Below, piece by piece: positions 13,355 through 28,000 of a stretch of DNA of 64,000 nucleotides. Source of the DNA: Albula goreensis (lineage: Eukaryota > Chordata > Actinopteri > Albuliformes > Albulidae); contig CM040742.1 of NCBI GenBank assembly GCA_022829145.1, forward strand, positions 4,463,658-4,527,657. Reading direction: 5' to 3'. Position numbers and translations under genes: made by a program. Every line of letters starts with the position of its first letter. The first letter of the stretch is position 1. The notes below the pieces were generated by a model, which saw only the letters and a list, made by a program, of their open reading frames with translations, made no database searches and was not told the DNA's origin.

Positions 13355-13930
13355 TGGCTGCTACGACTACAACATCAACAAAGACAGGCAAAAAAGCACC
13401 AGACTGCCACTTCATTTTTATGATTATAATAATTATAATGATTCAGCAATGTTATTAAGTTATTATTACCTGTTATTAAATGGTATTTTCAGTGTAGATG
13501 CTGCATAGTATTACTTCAAGTGTTATATCCAGAATGTTGTTTTATTGTACAATTTGAAGTGGAAACAAAAAATACACGGTGCACGTTTGCGCAAAGACTG
13601 TGGGCAGACAAACACACAATTTCTGTGTAATACTGTCTTGTAGCACAGCCGTGATCCTTTTTTTTTTATTAAACAATGGTGATTTCAGTGTCATGTCTCC
13701 AATTTTTTGACTGTGGTGGAAATCTTGTGTAAAGGAATGTTACTGTTCATAATAATGTTTAATTTCTAAGAAAGTATTTCCCCTAAATTTCAATATTGTG
13801 CAGTTAAACAATGTATGCCACTTGGTTAATTTTGGTAATTCCACTGATACAGTTCTTTGTAGCTTGTTCATACTTGTGGCTTTCAGGATTTACTTCCCTC
13901 TTAATCTTTGTCACTCTGTCCCTGACTTTT

Positions 13931-13980
13931 AATTGTAAGTTTCTCTTGATAAAAGCTTCTGCTGAATACCTGTAATGTCA
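13931..13980 (+). repeat. Degenerate L2-type LINE/SINE 3' tail
   Basis: The order TTGTAAGTTTCTCTTGATAA, then GCTTCTGCTGAATACC, then TGTAATGTCATG follows the tail better preserved at 15061 and 57239. Base changes in the stem mark it as an old copy. Confidence 0.5.
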
Positions 13981-14164
13981 TGTTATTTGTACTTATTACA
14001 GTTACACAGGTGCAAGTTATGGGTGTAACATGAAGATCTAATAAAGTTGTTTTTACAGTTTTAATTGTGTGTTAATATTTTGTTTATAAACCAAAACTGG
14101 CCAGGAACAGTTGGTATTTGCCATTATTATTTTGGATGCTTTTGTACTCTAGGGGCTAAAGAAT

Positions 14165-14451
14165 GTTACTGTGGGAACGACTCCCTCCATAATTAAGTCA
14201 TAATTAAACTTGTTGCTATGGTTACTGTCAGTGGCAACCAGGAAGGGGGACAAATCTACAGATCTGATAGGAGGTAACACAGCATGAGTGTTGGTTTGAA
14301 TGGTGACTAAGTCTCTTGGCTGAAACTACATCATATGTGCCATTGTACTCAAAAATAATTCACACCCTCCAGCCAATCAGAAACTAGAATTCAATGCAGC
14401 TGTGTTATAAACAGCGTTATTGCAGGAACTGTTCACTCCATAATTAAGTCA
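14165..14451. repeat. Spaced direct repeat, 251-bp period
   Basis: GTTACTGTGGGAACGACTCC... at 14165-14200 and GTTATTGCAGGAACTGTTCA... at 14416-14451 both end in CTCCATAATTAAGTCA. The intervening 215 bases carry no gene. Confidence 0.5.
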
Positions 14452-14849
14452 GTGAGGAATATTTTTGCACTCACAGTAAAAAGTTCAACCCTGATATATG
14501 TGTTATGATATAAGGCTCCAGCTAAACTTAACATCGGATGTGACATTAAAGCCATTTCATTTCAATGGATGTTGTGTACAGAAGTCTTTATCTGTTATGG
14601 ATCTGCTTCTGCACCATCTGTGAATGACTGAACGGTAGACTCATCAATTCCAGCTATGCCTACTACTCTTTCCTATTTACATCTGAGTTGAACATGCATT
14701 GTCAAGGGGTGTGTTGGAAGTAAAGCTTCAGGAAAGCATGACTTCAGACTTTCAGGGTCTGAGTCACTATTTCTGAAGAAAACCTGGTATAAAGGCTCTC
14801 AATAGCTCATGCATCTCAGCGCTTGACCAGAACAGACTTCCATTGTCTT

Positions 14850-15114
14850 ACCAGACACCTTTTCTATGGTGACTTACATTCCTTAACACAATAATTTATT
14901 GTTATTCTTTGCACAAGCAGTTAAACTGAATCAATTACTTTTAAAAACAGCAGTGACCTGCCACAGCCGGGAATCAAAACTGCAACCTAATTTAGCAAAC
15001 CTAATTTCCCTCTCAAGGGTTACCTTTGCACTTTTTGTACCATTCTTATGCACTTTGCACAAGTCGCTCTGGATAAGAGGGTCTAACAAATGTCCTTAAT
15101 GTAATGTAATGTAA
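14850..15114 (+). repeat. SINE or LINE copy with L2-type tail
   Basis: The 3' end reads AAGTCGCTCTGGATAAGAGG, then GTCTAACAAATG, then three TGTAA-type repeats (about 15061-15114). This is the recognition tail shared by L2-clade LINEs and their partner SINEs in fish. Upstream, CCACAGCCGGGAATCAAAAC near 14958-14978 resembles a decayed tRNA-like B-box region, so a SINE is more likely than a LINE. The 5' limit is approximate. Confidence 0.6.
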
Positions 15115-15769
15115 TTTACCATTTATGAACTAATGAGTTCTGAATTTGGCATTTTGGAGCTGTGTTTCTGACAGGTATGTTTAAGGGCAAAAATAAATTC
15201 TTTCCAACAGCTACCAACCAATATCACTTATAATGTCACATTATGCAATCGTTTAAATTGTGAAGTCCATAGACTAACATTTGACTGTTAGGTGTTCTGA
15301 AGTCTCAAATGTATCTCCATGTGCTCGCAGTAAGGCTGACAAAACAGATGGTGTAGTAGTTGATGGTCAAGCAGCCGACAAAGTCATTTTTGGAGATGAA
15401 ATGGTGGTGACACAATGTGCATTAATATGTTGTAATATTATTTTAAAACGGAATACAGTACGGTGGTTCCCCATCCCATCATGTTCCGAAAGCTGGTCAA
15501 TGTGCTTATTTTTATCGCTAGCATGACGGCTATTTCATGGTCTACTATGACAGACCAAAAGGGACAATTTATCATTGGAAGACCTGGAATACGTCTTTGC
15601 TTCCTGTTTCTGAAATAAAGTTCCGGTCATAAAGTTTGGGCAAATAGGCAGAATTAACCAATGCCAAAACGTAGAGACTGACATCTCTGACGCCGAAATA
15701 AAATCTTCGAGACCAATCGTCATTGAGGTAGAAAGGAAAATGCGTAGTAGGGGCCCGCTTCAAAAGCAT

Positions 15770-16003
15770 CCAATCATAATGGACAAAAACAAGATTGACA
15801 ATGACGTTGACCAATAGAACACCGTGATGTAGCAGGAGGTCCTTCTTTGTGTGACTCGTTGACGCCACACTAACTTCGCAAACTGTGGGAAGAAGTGTTG
15901 CGATTCACTATCTTTTCGTTTGAAGCGTTTTAGTTCAAGGACCACAGCTAGATAAATTTTAAAACTTAAAACCTGTTTTCGAGTGAACACATTTCCTTTT
16001 CAA
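15770..16003 (+). promoter_or_regulatory. sf1: Probable sf1 promoter and 5'UTR
   Basis: Two CCAAT boxes (15770-15774 and 15811-15815) and a CRE-like TGACGTTG at about 15803 lie 190-235 bases before the sf1 ATG. No TATA box is visible, as expected for a housekeeping splicing factor. No splice site separates them from the ATG, so the 5'UTR is probably continuous with coding exon 1. Confidence 0.5.
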
Positions 16004-19000
16004 ATGGCAACGGGAGCTAATGCGACCCCTCTGGGGAAGCTGCACCCGAGTATCGGCGCCAAACGAGGTTTTGAAGCCGGGCCTGGTGCTGGGTTAATGG
16101 CTTCTCCCGGCCTTCCGGTACCTTTTCCACCGCCCAACTTCCAGCAGCCACCGCCACCCCCTGTTCCATTCGCCGCAGCTTCACACCAGTTTCCCTCCGC
16201 CGTGGCCGGGTTTGCGCAACAAACGCAGCAGCCACAACCAGCCGGGATGCAGTCACCATCAAGTGGAGGTAGGTTAAACTATTCGCTAGCTACGCAATAT
16301 GGCTAAGATAGCTAGCTAAATAACCAGATGGGCCTATTGCGAGAATTGAGCGGATGAATGCTAAACTACCGAACTCTACCTCGGCTGGCCGTTATTCACA
16401 AAACAACTACGAGTATTTATGTGCGTCTACCGTTTACTCGTTGCTTTCGATATTTCCCCAGAAACTAGTTCGCTAACTACAGCTAATGTTAGTCAAGGTA
16501 ATATACTCAAGGTAACCTGCTAAGGTTAGCCCCTCGTTTTAATTTTGTATTCACCGCGTGTGTGTGTTGTGATAATTAGCTTGCTTCACATGAAGTTCAC
16601 TTCCTAGCCATCTTATTGGAATGGCTAGCATGAAGAGTGATAGATCTAGTCAGAAAAATGTGAAGAGATTCCCATTTTTTTGCAGCATTAGCTGCCATCT
16701 CAGAACTTCAGGCTTCAGAGTTCTATGTAGTCCAAGCAATTGTAACGGTCAATAATCGTTTGTTTTTAAAACCGAGATAAAGTTTGCCAAGTCATAGTGT
16801 TCCTCTGCTGGCTAAAATGTTTGCCAAAATTGGTTAAATGTCAAACGTTGGCTGGCTTGTGTGTTTGTGCACGCACGTGTCTTCACATAATGAAATCGCG
16901 TTATGATCATTTTCGGTATTCTAAGAATGCACGAATGGGTAGAAAAATTAAAACCGCCTTCGATATTTAACAATAGTATTCGCATATCTTAAGATTCATT
17001 ACCATACATTACCTAAACAGTATAACCAATAGTTCCCAAATGAATGCAATCAGTAATGTAGCTCGGAGGAACAATTGGTCAAAGCACCATGCACTATAAA
17101 TTGGCTGCAGCATTTATTTACTGTGCGTGCATTTTGAGGTGTAGAGTTGCAACTAGCCAGAGAAGAGTTCAAGGTGAATGCATTGAAATGTTTACCTCAG
17201 TTTGGTGTTCTGTAATGTAACCAATACTGTAACCTGAATTCAAGACTAATGCGTTTGACAACCAGTATCACACTGCAGACAGCTGCCCTATCAGCAGCAA
17301 TACTAACACTAGTTTCCAATGAGTCTGCAAAATTCATAGCAGTCTGCCACATATACTTAAGCACGTATATCGTTACCCACACTTTCCGAAATACACAATC
17401 ACAGTGAAGATCTCAAATAATACCATTTTACCTGGTGTAAGATTGGCTCCTCATTTAAACGCGTCATGGATGCGGGTGGAATCCCACTTTGAATAGCATA
17501 TTTTAAAGAGGAAGGGTGGTAGTGAGGTGGTTTTAGTACTTTTTGGTTGTATACTGATGCATACCATTGTTATTGATTGAATTGTTCCCATCTGGTAGAT
17601 GCTGGGCAGAAGAAGGCTCGGAAAAGGAGTCGCTGGAGCAGCGAGACGCCCGACCAGAAGACGGTGATTCCGGGCATGCCCACCATCATCCCCCCTGGCC
17701 TGACCCGTGAACAGGAGAGGGCTTACATAGGTAACCAGCTCCTTTTCCCTTACACCTTAGACACTGCCAGGTTTAACCCATCCATTGTAGACCACTTCAT
17801 ATTTTTTTGTGTTATCGGTTTTTCTTTTGTGTGTTTGGAAGATGTTTTCTTAACCTTGACTTTCTTCCTGTGGTATCTCTCATTTGGGCTGAATTTCATC
17901 AGTCAGAGGGTGACACTGAGATCAGTTTGTGTGTGATGGGTCCCCCCCCCCCAAAAGGCCAAAATTGCATTGGTGCAAGCTGATTTAATAATCAGACAAC
18001 CAGCCTAGCTTGATTATAGTTAGCAAGTTGATGAAATCCCATGCTCTTCTGGAAATATAATTTCCTGTAATTTATAATAATATATATTTTTTTGAGAGTG
18101 GATCCATCGAGAAAACGCACACCGAGCAGCCTCTATGGCTGTAAGTAAATGCTGCGATTAAAACCCGGAACGAGCTTACTGATGAAATTCAGCTCTCTGC
18201 TCTTGTCCATGCAGAACATGAAAAATGTGAAATTGTTTCATCCTCATGGAGATTTAAATGGTCTTTGCAATGCAGTAGAACTGGTAGATGCTGTGACTGA
18301 TATCACACTTTGGATTGTGTACTTTGTGTCCCGTCCTGTAAATTTGCATGCAAGGTGTCTCTCCATAGTCCTGCCCTAGCATGCCATTAGTAACCATAAC
18401 AACAGACTATACAAATTCAGCACTGAAATGCACAGGGAAAGTGGCTGGTGTATACAAACCATCGTGTAAAAATAATGAGATCTTGACTCTAACCACTCAT
18501 TTGCAACAAAAGAAGAACTTCAATGTGATTGCAAGCCTTTAGTCCACCTCAACACTATAATCAACGGTAAATAGGAAAGGGAATTGGAGAGAATTCCCAA
18601 TGGGTTTGAACACACAGAACCCAGACTCCAGTGATGGTCTTTTCATGCTCGCTAGAGCTGAGCGCTGTCACTGCTCAGCCATATGGATGCAAAAACGCAA
18701 GTATGCCCAGTGAATAATATTTTAAAACATCTTCTAATTTTACTTTTCAATTAACTGGGAAGAGGTTTCACAAGAAGATGACTTGATGTGCATTAGTATG
18801 GACCAGTATTAAAAATTCCATTGTTTATTGCTCAGTAAGCAAAGGTAACATCTGGTCTATTTTGGCCTTAAAACATCTGTCCGAATATGATCAATTTATT
18901 CCCACGGGTGAGTAAAATGCTCATTTTTGTCCTGTGTCGATTAAAGTGCAGAGTAACTAACTCCAAGCAGGTGTAGTGAGAGACCACCTGCCCAAGGTTT

Positions 19001-22000
19001 CACTTCTGATGTAAACCTCCATGAACTCCATTATCCACAAGCCTTTGCAGCGCACTCGCATCCTCAGTACTGCAAGGATGTCACTGGCACCCTCTCCTTG
19101 GTCACTGGAGCTCCCTCAGTGGGTTTTTCAGATCTGATTGGTTGTAGATATAAGGTTGCAGTGGGTACAGCCCACGCTGTCCTTGTGTCCTATCACGCCC
19201 CATCACTGGCACATTGTCATCTGGGAAGCTCCACTGTGTGTTAATGGCTGTTGTGAATAGTGAGAGGCTTGCATGTAATGTAACAGTGGTTTCTCCCCCA
19301 TTAAAACCCTTGTCACGCTGAGAATGATTAACCATAACTGTAGACCACAATAAATACACAAGTCCCTCAAGCTGTTGGTCACGGCTGTACGGTCACCTTG
19401 AAAATGCGCTCACACAGATTTGTGGGCTGTCATTGTGGCTTTCCCATAAAAATATTATTAAAATCAAGCCAAATCAGATTTGGATATCATCAATGAGGAA
19501 ACAGGTGAAAGGGTGATGTTGAGCTTTGTGGACTGACCCCTAACAAATGGAAAATATGTGGTTTATGGATTGTAGTTATGGTTATAATTCTCAGTGTGTT
19601 TGGGCCACAGACATACAAGGAGGATTTTTAGTGTCAAGTTGATCAACAGTAGAATGACTTTTTTGTAATGTGTAGGTCAGGTATGTGTGTGGTATGACTT
19701 TGCCAAGTATCCTTTTAAAGTACAACCTTTTTCTGATGCTTTGATAGTGTATTAAAGTTTGGGGTATTGTGGGCACTATCATTTTGAACTGAAATGTTTG
19801 ACTTTGATTCAGCCCTCTGTTTTTCATGATAAATCCAATAATGTTCAAAATACTGTGTATACTGGTACTGTTCTCTATTCTGTTTTAATATTTTTGTCTT
19901 AAATTGCTTTAAAATATGCCAAATGTTGAGCTACGCATTCAGTTTTAAATGCTATGGCATTTGGTTAACCTTGACCAAGGAATTGTGTTTTTATTGTTTA
20001 TATTTATTTGGAGGGAGGGTGTTTGAATTATCCATTTGAAATTAACAAATTTTCTAGATTTTAAAACTAAGATCTAAGTGCCATACAGGTTAAACTGAGT
20101 GCCAATGTGGAAATATTCATTTTATTCATCCATTTTCATAAATTGCAACCTGTCTTGAGGGCGTTTGCCATGACTCCTGGTTCAGGGGGCTTTTATGATG
20201 TAAAAATATAATTATGACTTCATATTTACCCGCCTTCCATTTTTAACGGCTATTCATTCGTGTAACACTTCTCAGTAGATATCGGATAACAGTTTACATC
20301 CAGTGTTGAGTGCTTTTTTTTTCCTTTTCTGTTTACCGGTAACCATATCTTTTTTCCCATCCTTGTTTTCTTTCCTAACCTGGTTTCTCCCAGTCCAACT
20401 GCAGATCGAAGACCTGAGCCGTAAGCTGCGTACAGGAGACCTGGAAATCCCCGTTAACCCTGAGGAAAGGTCTGGAAAAAGCTCTTAACCCAACAACAGT
20501 AACACTTTCTTTACCTTCTCCTTGTAAGAAAACCCAAAAAAAAAGCTTATATACGCCCAAAAGAGATTTTCAGGTTCCGGGCAACAGTGTGTTAGCGCTA
20601 GATAAGAGGGCTGTGGGGGGAAAAAAAACCCCATAGTGCCCGCACAATAGTTTGACAATCCAAAAGCTTATATTTTTTAGCTTGCAGTGGACCTCAGACA
20701 TTATGCGGGTTCTACTTTTTTTCCCCCTCCTCGTCTCACCTGCTCTGTGACCTTGAATGGTCACGTGTGTGTGTGTTCACTTTTAAAATGTTAGCTATCA
20801 GCGGGGCAGTGTTTGAACAGCAGCATCTCTAGGATATCAGCTGTCTCTCTGTCTAAGAAAGTGGCTCCCCTGAAGCTCATACTCAGACAGTGACCCTCTG
20901 GTGCTGCATTTGTCAAGTGTCTCATTGTGTTACCCAACTTCATTTGGTTGGTATTTGCATTTAGCACCAATTTTCCAGTTTGCTGTCTGGTTTTGACTGT
21001 TAGGGGATTAGCTTTTTAAGAGTGTCAGCTTTGCTGTTGCCTGGCCCCTTCTGTTTTTTTTTCCCCCACCTAAGCCACTTGCTTACTCTTAGTAGTTACA
21101 GTGGACACCAACCACACCTGGGTGTGAATTGCCTCGTGTAGTTCTTATATAGGCTGCTTTCAGTGTTGCCTGGTGTTAAGTTTTAAGACAGGGGAATACC
21201 TCTTTATTTGGTGTCTGAATGTAGCTTGCTATTACTTAATAATATGAAGTATTGTTCTTACTAGTATACTACTCTTCACTTTGAGTGAATGTTTACCACA
21301 ACATTTATGTGCAGTTTGCATTTAATCTTAATTTTCTTTTATCTTTGAAGATTATTGGTGGCTTGAAGGTGCTTTGCAGCTGAAATTCTGGCTTTAGATA
21401 ATGCTTTTATCAAAGCAGTGACTGCATTTACTTACAGCCAAATGTATTTAATGTTCATGAAATGTATAATTTTAATAATTGAAACCACTGGAGTGATGCA
21501 CAGCACCTTTGATCTCACAACCAAAACCAGAAATGTTTAGTTATTTAGCATTGACCTAGTTATGGTTGTTATACTGGATTGCTTCACTTCTCATAACTTC
21601 TTGTCTGATGGTTTGTCCATTCTTACTTTTAATAGTTGTCAATAAGTATAGTTAATTGCTCATTTAAAGCATAAAGTAGATGTTTCTTAGATGTTACAGT
21701 AGATGTTTGGGGAACCTTATTCCCATAGTTTAAATGCATGTCTTCAAGAGTCTGACCCCTGTTTTTTCTTGACTTTTCTTGATCTTAATGCAAGGAGAAG
21801 CATCATTTTCCAGGAAGTTAATTTGTTTCATTGTCCCCATCCCCCAAGTCTGATTCAGAGTCTGATATTTCAGTTTGAAAATTCACTGCTTTTAAACTCC
21901 TGGATGGTTTGTTGTTTTTCATTCCCCCATCTTCTCCATAACATAAGGGTCAAAGGTATAGCCATGTGAAGGTCACAGAATTCCAGGTTTCCATGCTCGA

Positions 22001-25000
22001 AGGACTTATAGCCGCTTTTGGACTGGAGAGGAGACAAATCTTGACGCATGGAACGCGCCCCTCAAAAACTGCCGAAAAAAAAGTGCACATTTGACTAGTG
22101 TTGTGCACCCTCGCAGCCCTGCATTAGTACTGCTGGACAGGAAAATCATATTCGTTTAAGGGTCATTTGCTGTAGGTCCAATGAATCCTTACTATTTCAC
22201 CCAGTTTGTTTCTTCCCCTTTGGTGTAGTCTGAACAGTGCTGTAAGTGGATTTTACAGCTCTGCTGAAAAAGATCCCGGCGCTTCTTTCAGGAACTTTGA
22301 TTTTCTCCTGTTCCTGAATATGTAACCACAGATCAAACAAAGCAACTGGCACGTTTCAGCTTTTCACTGGTGGATTTTTCAATGCTAATTGGAGGTGGTT
22401 TCTTTCCTCTGTGCTTTATTGCTAAATGATTTTCAAGGGCCGGCAACAAAAGAGGCCTTTTTTGAGCATGATGGGCTTGGCAGATCTAACCATAATAAAA
22501 GGACTTTATCTCTAACCAAAATCCCCCTCCTCTCATACCTACTCTAATCTTTTTCAAGCTCAAAGCGTTGCACGCGGAGCAACAGGTGTGTTCAACGTCC
22601 AACGTCGTCGTCGTCGTGAGGATTAAACCAGCACTACTGACCATCCAATATGTCCAACTTCAACAGCTGACATTTTAACACTGTAGAAGTAACCTTACTG
22701 TTTTGTGTGAGATCCTGTAGACAGGATGCAAGTTGATGTGGCGCGGGGAAGGTTCGCACTGTTGGCTGGGGTCTTCTCTGTGCGCCACACAGCTCGACGT
22801 ACCCCCCTACTGCTGCTACGTGTTTAAGCACTATTCCTCCGTTTGTCTGGGAAGAGAAAGCCACAGACTCCCTTCTGACTGTGGAATGTCTGAACTCGGA
22901 CATCGCGCTTAGATACTGTTTTGACTGTAGGGCTAATGTTACCTGTTTTGGCTCAGAACAACCCCAGAGAGCTGGCTCCCAGCTCACTGTTTTCATTCTC
23001 TAGCATCCAGTAGGGGGCACTAACACCCCAGTAACAGTAAGGGGATCTTTAGTTTACAGATAGAATTTGTTCACATTCGTTTGCTTTTTTTTGTTTTGTT
23101 TTTTTTTTTTTTTTTTGACACCTTCCACAGGGCCATAATAACCGCCTTACCCCCTTAGCTGTGTTGTTACCTGGGTTTTTTTCCCCCCTCTTTGAAAAGA
23201 AAAAGAATTTGACCTTTCACATGGTATCTCACCCGTGAAATGAGAGTAAATGATCTGCTTGTGTTTACGTGTGTCGTGTTCCAGTGCTAGTCAGGTGAGG
23301 AGTGATTATTTTTCGTTTTTGGAGCCGTGTTGCAGAGTTTGACGTCAGCGCTTGTGCTGTGCTTCTCGTCCCCCGCCCCCCCCCAGGTCCCCCTCCCCGG
23401 AGCCAATCTATAACAGCGAGGGGAAGAGGCTGAATACGCGCGAGTACCGAACCCGCAAGAAGCTGGAGGAGGAGAGGCATGCCCTCATCACTGAGATGGT
23501 CCGGCTGAACCCCGAGTTCAAGCCCCCGGCTGATTACAAGTGCGCACTGTTACTACAACTCTTACTAGGTTTTGGTTACATACAGAACGATTTTTATCAT
23601 TCCATGCTGAGGAGTGCTCAAACAGCCCTTGAATTCCACACATGCTTTAAAGTGGATGCTTGGTGCTTAGAAGTTATGTGCTTAAAGCAAATGCAAAACT
23701 ATGTTTGCAGTGAAAGCTGACAGAGCATTTATGGTATTAATGCAGAGTGTTTATCAAAGTCACACTGAGACCTGGGCTCTGTCCAGTGGTTTTGCTCTAG
23801 ATTTGATGATTAATGCAGTTGTCAGCATTTGTCACACACTATCAGAATTTGCTTCTAGCTAGCATTTTGATACAGTAAGTTCAAATCTTAAGTAGCTAAA
23901 TGGTTTCCAAATTGCCCCTCCCCCCCAGTAACCATGTTTTCTATTCTGGAATGTCAAACCACAACCAGCTCCTCCACTCTATCTTCAGATCTTCATTGAA
24001 ATCATTTTCATAATGAATTAAAATGTCTTTGTTTTATATCTCAAATGTTTTCCCAGTGTAGTCACTGCAGGTTAAAGTGTGTCCATTGCGTTCGTTTCCA
24101 CAGGCCTCCAGCCACTAGAGTCAATGATAAAGTGATGATCCCTCAAGATGAGTACCCAGAGATCAACTTTGTAGGCTTGCTGATCGGACCGCGGTGAGTG
24201 AGAGAGCCGTAGCTCGGATTGAACACAGATACTGTACTCAAAATTTGAGGTGTCGTTTGAGATTTAAAGATGATCCTGGAAAAAGCAATGTTCATTCAGT
24301 GGTATTGATGTCCGTTAGTTTTATCAATAGAAGTGTGGGGAACATGACTCTTTGTCTAATGTTGTCTCTCGTGTCCTGCAGCGGTAACACCCTGAAGAAC
24401 ATTGAGAAAGAGTGCTGCGCCAAAATCATGATCCGCGGGAAGGGCTCTGTGAAGGAGGGCAAGGTGGGCCGCAAGGACGGCCAGATGCTGTCTGGAGAGG
24501 ACGAGCCGCTGCACGCGCTGGTCACCGCCAACACCATGGAGAATGTGAAGAAGGCTGTGGAGCAGGTGAGCCTCCACAACGCCCCTTCACTCTCACCGTG
24601 ACCGTTCCGTCACCCTGTCCAATCATAGCAAACTAATCGAAACGCTTTAAGTGAAAGCAAAAATCCAGTCCATAGCTAAGGTTGTAGTTTAAAGCGGTAT
24701 TTATCAATTAGGTTTGCCTGTCATCGGCTATAGTCCTAATTGTAATTTTTGATAATTTGTGATATTCTTTAGTAAAATGCTAACATGCTAAAGATCTAGC
24801 CCTTTATGCTTAATGGTTGTGCGGGGAAATAAATGCATGTATTTTGCTCATACTATAGCCAATAGAGCTGCGCATACACTGAAGAGTGCCAGGTTGAAGA
24901 TCCCATGTATATATTTTTAAGGAAGGATCAAATGCATCCTGATGGCAGCTGTTTTATCATCCATCTGGTTTGGGATTGAGAAAGCTCACCCCAGTCTCCT

Positions 25001-28000
25001 ATTGGCTTACTGATAAAAATGTCAGTAGATGGTCTGTCTGGCTGAAAGTTTGCCTCTGATCCTCTGAAGGACAGTAGAGAGCTGTTATGGATTGTCATTC
25101 GTACCTGATCCTAGACATGTTATTCTGAGTGAAATGAATGGCCAGAGGTGTGTGTTTTTTTTTTTTTTTTTGGACAGATAACAGTAAAATGGCCTTGTTA
25201 ACTCTGCTTTAATCTTTGAATGCATTCCTGGTTTGCGCAGTTCCAGGTTTTATAAGAAACATGACCGTGTACTGAGTTGAACCGGTCTACTGGTTGCCCT
25301 TAAGTATTTAACATGCTTCCAGTAAGGTCTCCATATGGTCAGTTTTATTAATGGCCTAATGTATAGAGACATTACCTTCACGGCTGTGACAAATCTACAG
25401 GTTTCCTGTAATAAGCCCTGCTTTGTGTGTCCCTTAGATTCGAAACATCCTGAAGCAGGGCATTGAAACACCAGAGGATCAGAACGACTTGCGCAAAATG
25501 CAGCTGAGAGAGCTGGCCCGGCTGAACGGCACCCTTCGTGAGGATGACAACAGGTACTGCCTCCTGGCCACACGCTGACAGGACACCACCCATCCCAACA
25601 TTTGTTTGGCATCCTTACAGTCTTGTAGTAAAATAAGAATGCATAGATGAAAGCACAACCTGAATTGGTTCCTCAAAAATTTTGGGCGATTCCGCCCAGT
25701 TGATTCAGTATCCTGAGAGCCTACTTGTCGTCGTCAATGGGCCGAGCAGGGCTCATTCAAAACAAAAATGGCTCTGCCACAAAAGCACTTTGGTGCAAAA
25801 TGTTCATTTACAGTGCACAGACCCACAAAAATCCAAACCAGGTGCAAAAGTGATGCCATAAGTGAAATATATACAGTGAAAAAATTAAGGAAAAAAAATA
25901 CAAAAATAACAAACTACCACAGCTACTCTCTGGCAAATTGGCAAAATCTCCTCTCTCCTCCTCGAGGAATGGAACTGGGGCTCTTTTATATTCTAAGCCC
26001 CTCCCCCAGAACATGCCAACCATTGCTTTAAAACAAACTACATAATACAGGCAACTTGTAATGGCCAAACACATTAATAAACATTCTACCACAATTAATA
26101 ATCATTTTAACCGGTTAATTTAAAATGCATTTACAAAATACAGGATTATTGTCGTTTTTCCAACAAAACCAAGTAACGTTGGTTTGACCCAATACCTGGC
26201 GGAACCAAACGCGTGCAACTCGAGACAGGCACTACTTAGCCAGCCCGAGTTGCCATGGTTCAGTTTGGGTCCTCACACTGGTAATTGCTGCCGGAAGCAT
26301 TCGGCATTGGCGTCCAGACAAGCAAACGGAGAACAGAAGACAGAATGGTGTAACAAATACATACAGTGCGCTAACGGGGGGAGGGGCAGAAAACAGTTAG
26401 GTTAGGATGTTTGAGTGCAGCCCGCGGCCTGGGACAGAGCCCTCTGTCACACCACTAAAATTGTCAAAGGTGGATAACACAGCAGAAAGCAATTTAGGAA
26501 CATCGTCTGCATATAATGATAATGGGGGTGATAAGAGATGAGTGATGAACTGACTTCGCTAGGAGTTCTAAGGATAGCGCAACAAGCAATGGTGACAATG
26601 GGGCATCCGTGGCGTGTCCCTCTAGAGACGAGGGTATGTTGCCTGGCAATACCATGGCTGACGGATTAGCATAGAGGATTTTAACCATATTAATAAAATC
26701 CTTACCTAAGCCCATGTAAGCCATAACAGACAACAGATATGGCCACTCTGAACGGTCACAGGCCTTCATTACATCCAGTGAGAGTACCGCAAGTGGAGAA
26801 TCAATATATTTGGCATAATCCACAATATGTGGAAGGCGATGAAGGTTATCGGATGCATAACGAGACTGGATAAAGCCTGTCTGATCATTATGTGCTAATT
26901 TAGACAATATTCAAGGCATCGACCAATGGCCTTGGCATATATTCAACAACGATAAAGCTTGTACACCGAGTAGGGTCTTTATCCTTATTCAGAAGAAGAG
27001 ATAGAATGGCTATGTTAATATCGCAGGAAAATGTGCCTTTATGTATCAAATATTGTAACATATTCAGCAGCAAGGGACCTAATAAATGCCAGAAGGCAAG
27101 AATGGAATGCCATCAAGACCAGGCGATTCCCCTCTGTTCATTACTTTCACTGCCTCCCTGCATTCAAGCAGTGGTAGGGGTGCTCCAATCAGAGAAGGAA
27201 CAGAAAATGCAAAAAGGCGCTGCAAAGCCGTAATATTGTTCACACCACCACAATCGTAGTTATGATACTGAGTGAGTCCCTGCGGAGTCCTTCTCCTGCC
27301 CATTACCCAAACCTCTTGGCCACAACAATAAACACATGAAACCCGATAACCCTTTGCAAACCCTTCCGTCTGCAGCTGTGCCAGCAGGCTTGCCACAGCC
27401 CACGCCCGTCAAACGCTAAACTCCATGACCTGCAATGGAAATGGGCAACTAATAACTAATAATCCCACCTACCCCCCCAGCCCCCTAACAATAATCACAC
27501 ACCTCTTATAAAAATGATCTGGTACTACATAGTCCTGACTCATGACCTGGTAGTTAAGGGCAGATAATTAACCAAAGGTAGCTAAATACATCTCTTTATT
27601 ACTCAAGTGAACATAGTGTCATTGTTAGACTATAAAGACCAGGCAGCACAGAATAGCAAAACTATATTTACTGGTAGGTTGTTTCCTTGATGCAGTTAAA
27701 TAACAGCATTTATTTATTTGTAAAATGGAAAGAAGCTAAAGTTTGAAGAAACTGGAATTGAGAATTGAAGCCACTGAAATAAGGAGCAGAGGGCATGGCA
27801 ATCAAAACTGAAGTAGCTGTCGTGTGTGAATAGTTCAGCGCAAAAAAAAAAAAAAAAAAGAGAGAACGACTAAACAGAGCTTGGCGGGGTTCTCAGTCAC
27901 GCGTAGACCAGACAGGTCACTTTTAATGCCCTCCATGCACTCCTGTAAGTTGCCAAATTCTTTTTGAATGGTGTTGAGCTTGTCATCTGACGCGTTGCCC

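Noticed and set aside
15572-15990. Two overlapping minus-strand frames (98 and 76 codons) in the sf1 promoter, suggesting a divergent gene
   Set aside because: Neither resembles a known protein, they overlap each other in different frames, and no splice or polyadenylation signals support them.
22634-22996. 120-codon minus-strand frame in sf1 intron 3
   Set aside because: No family motif, no splice context, and it lies within a clear intron.
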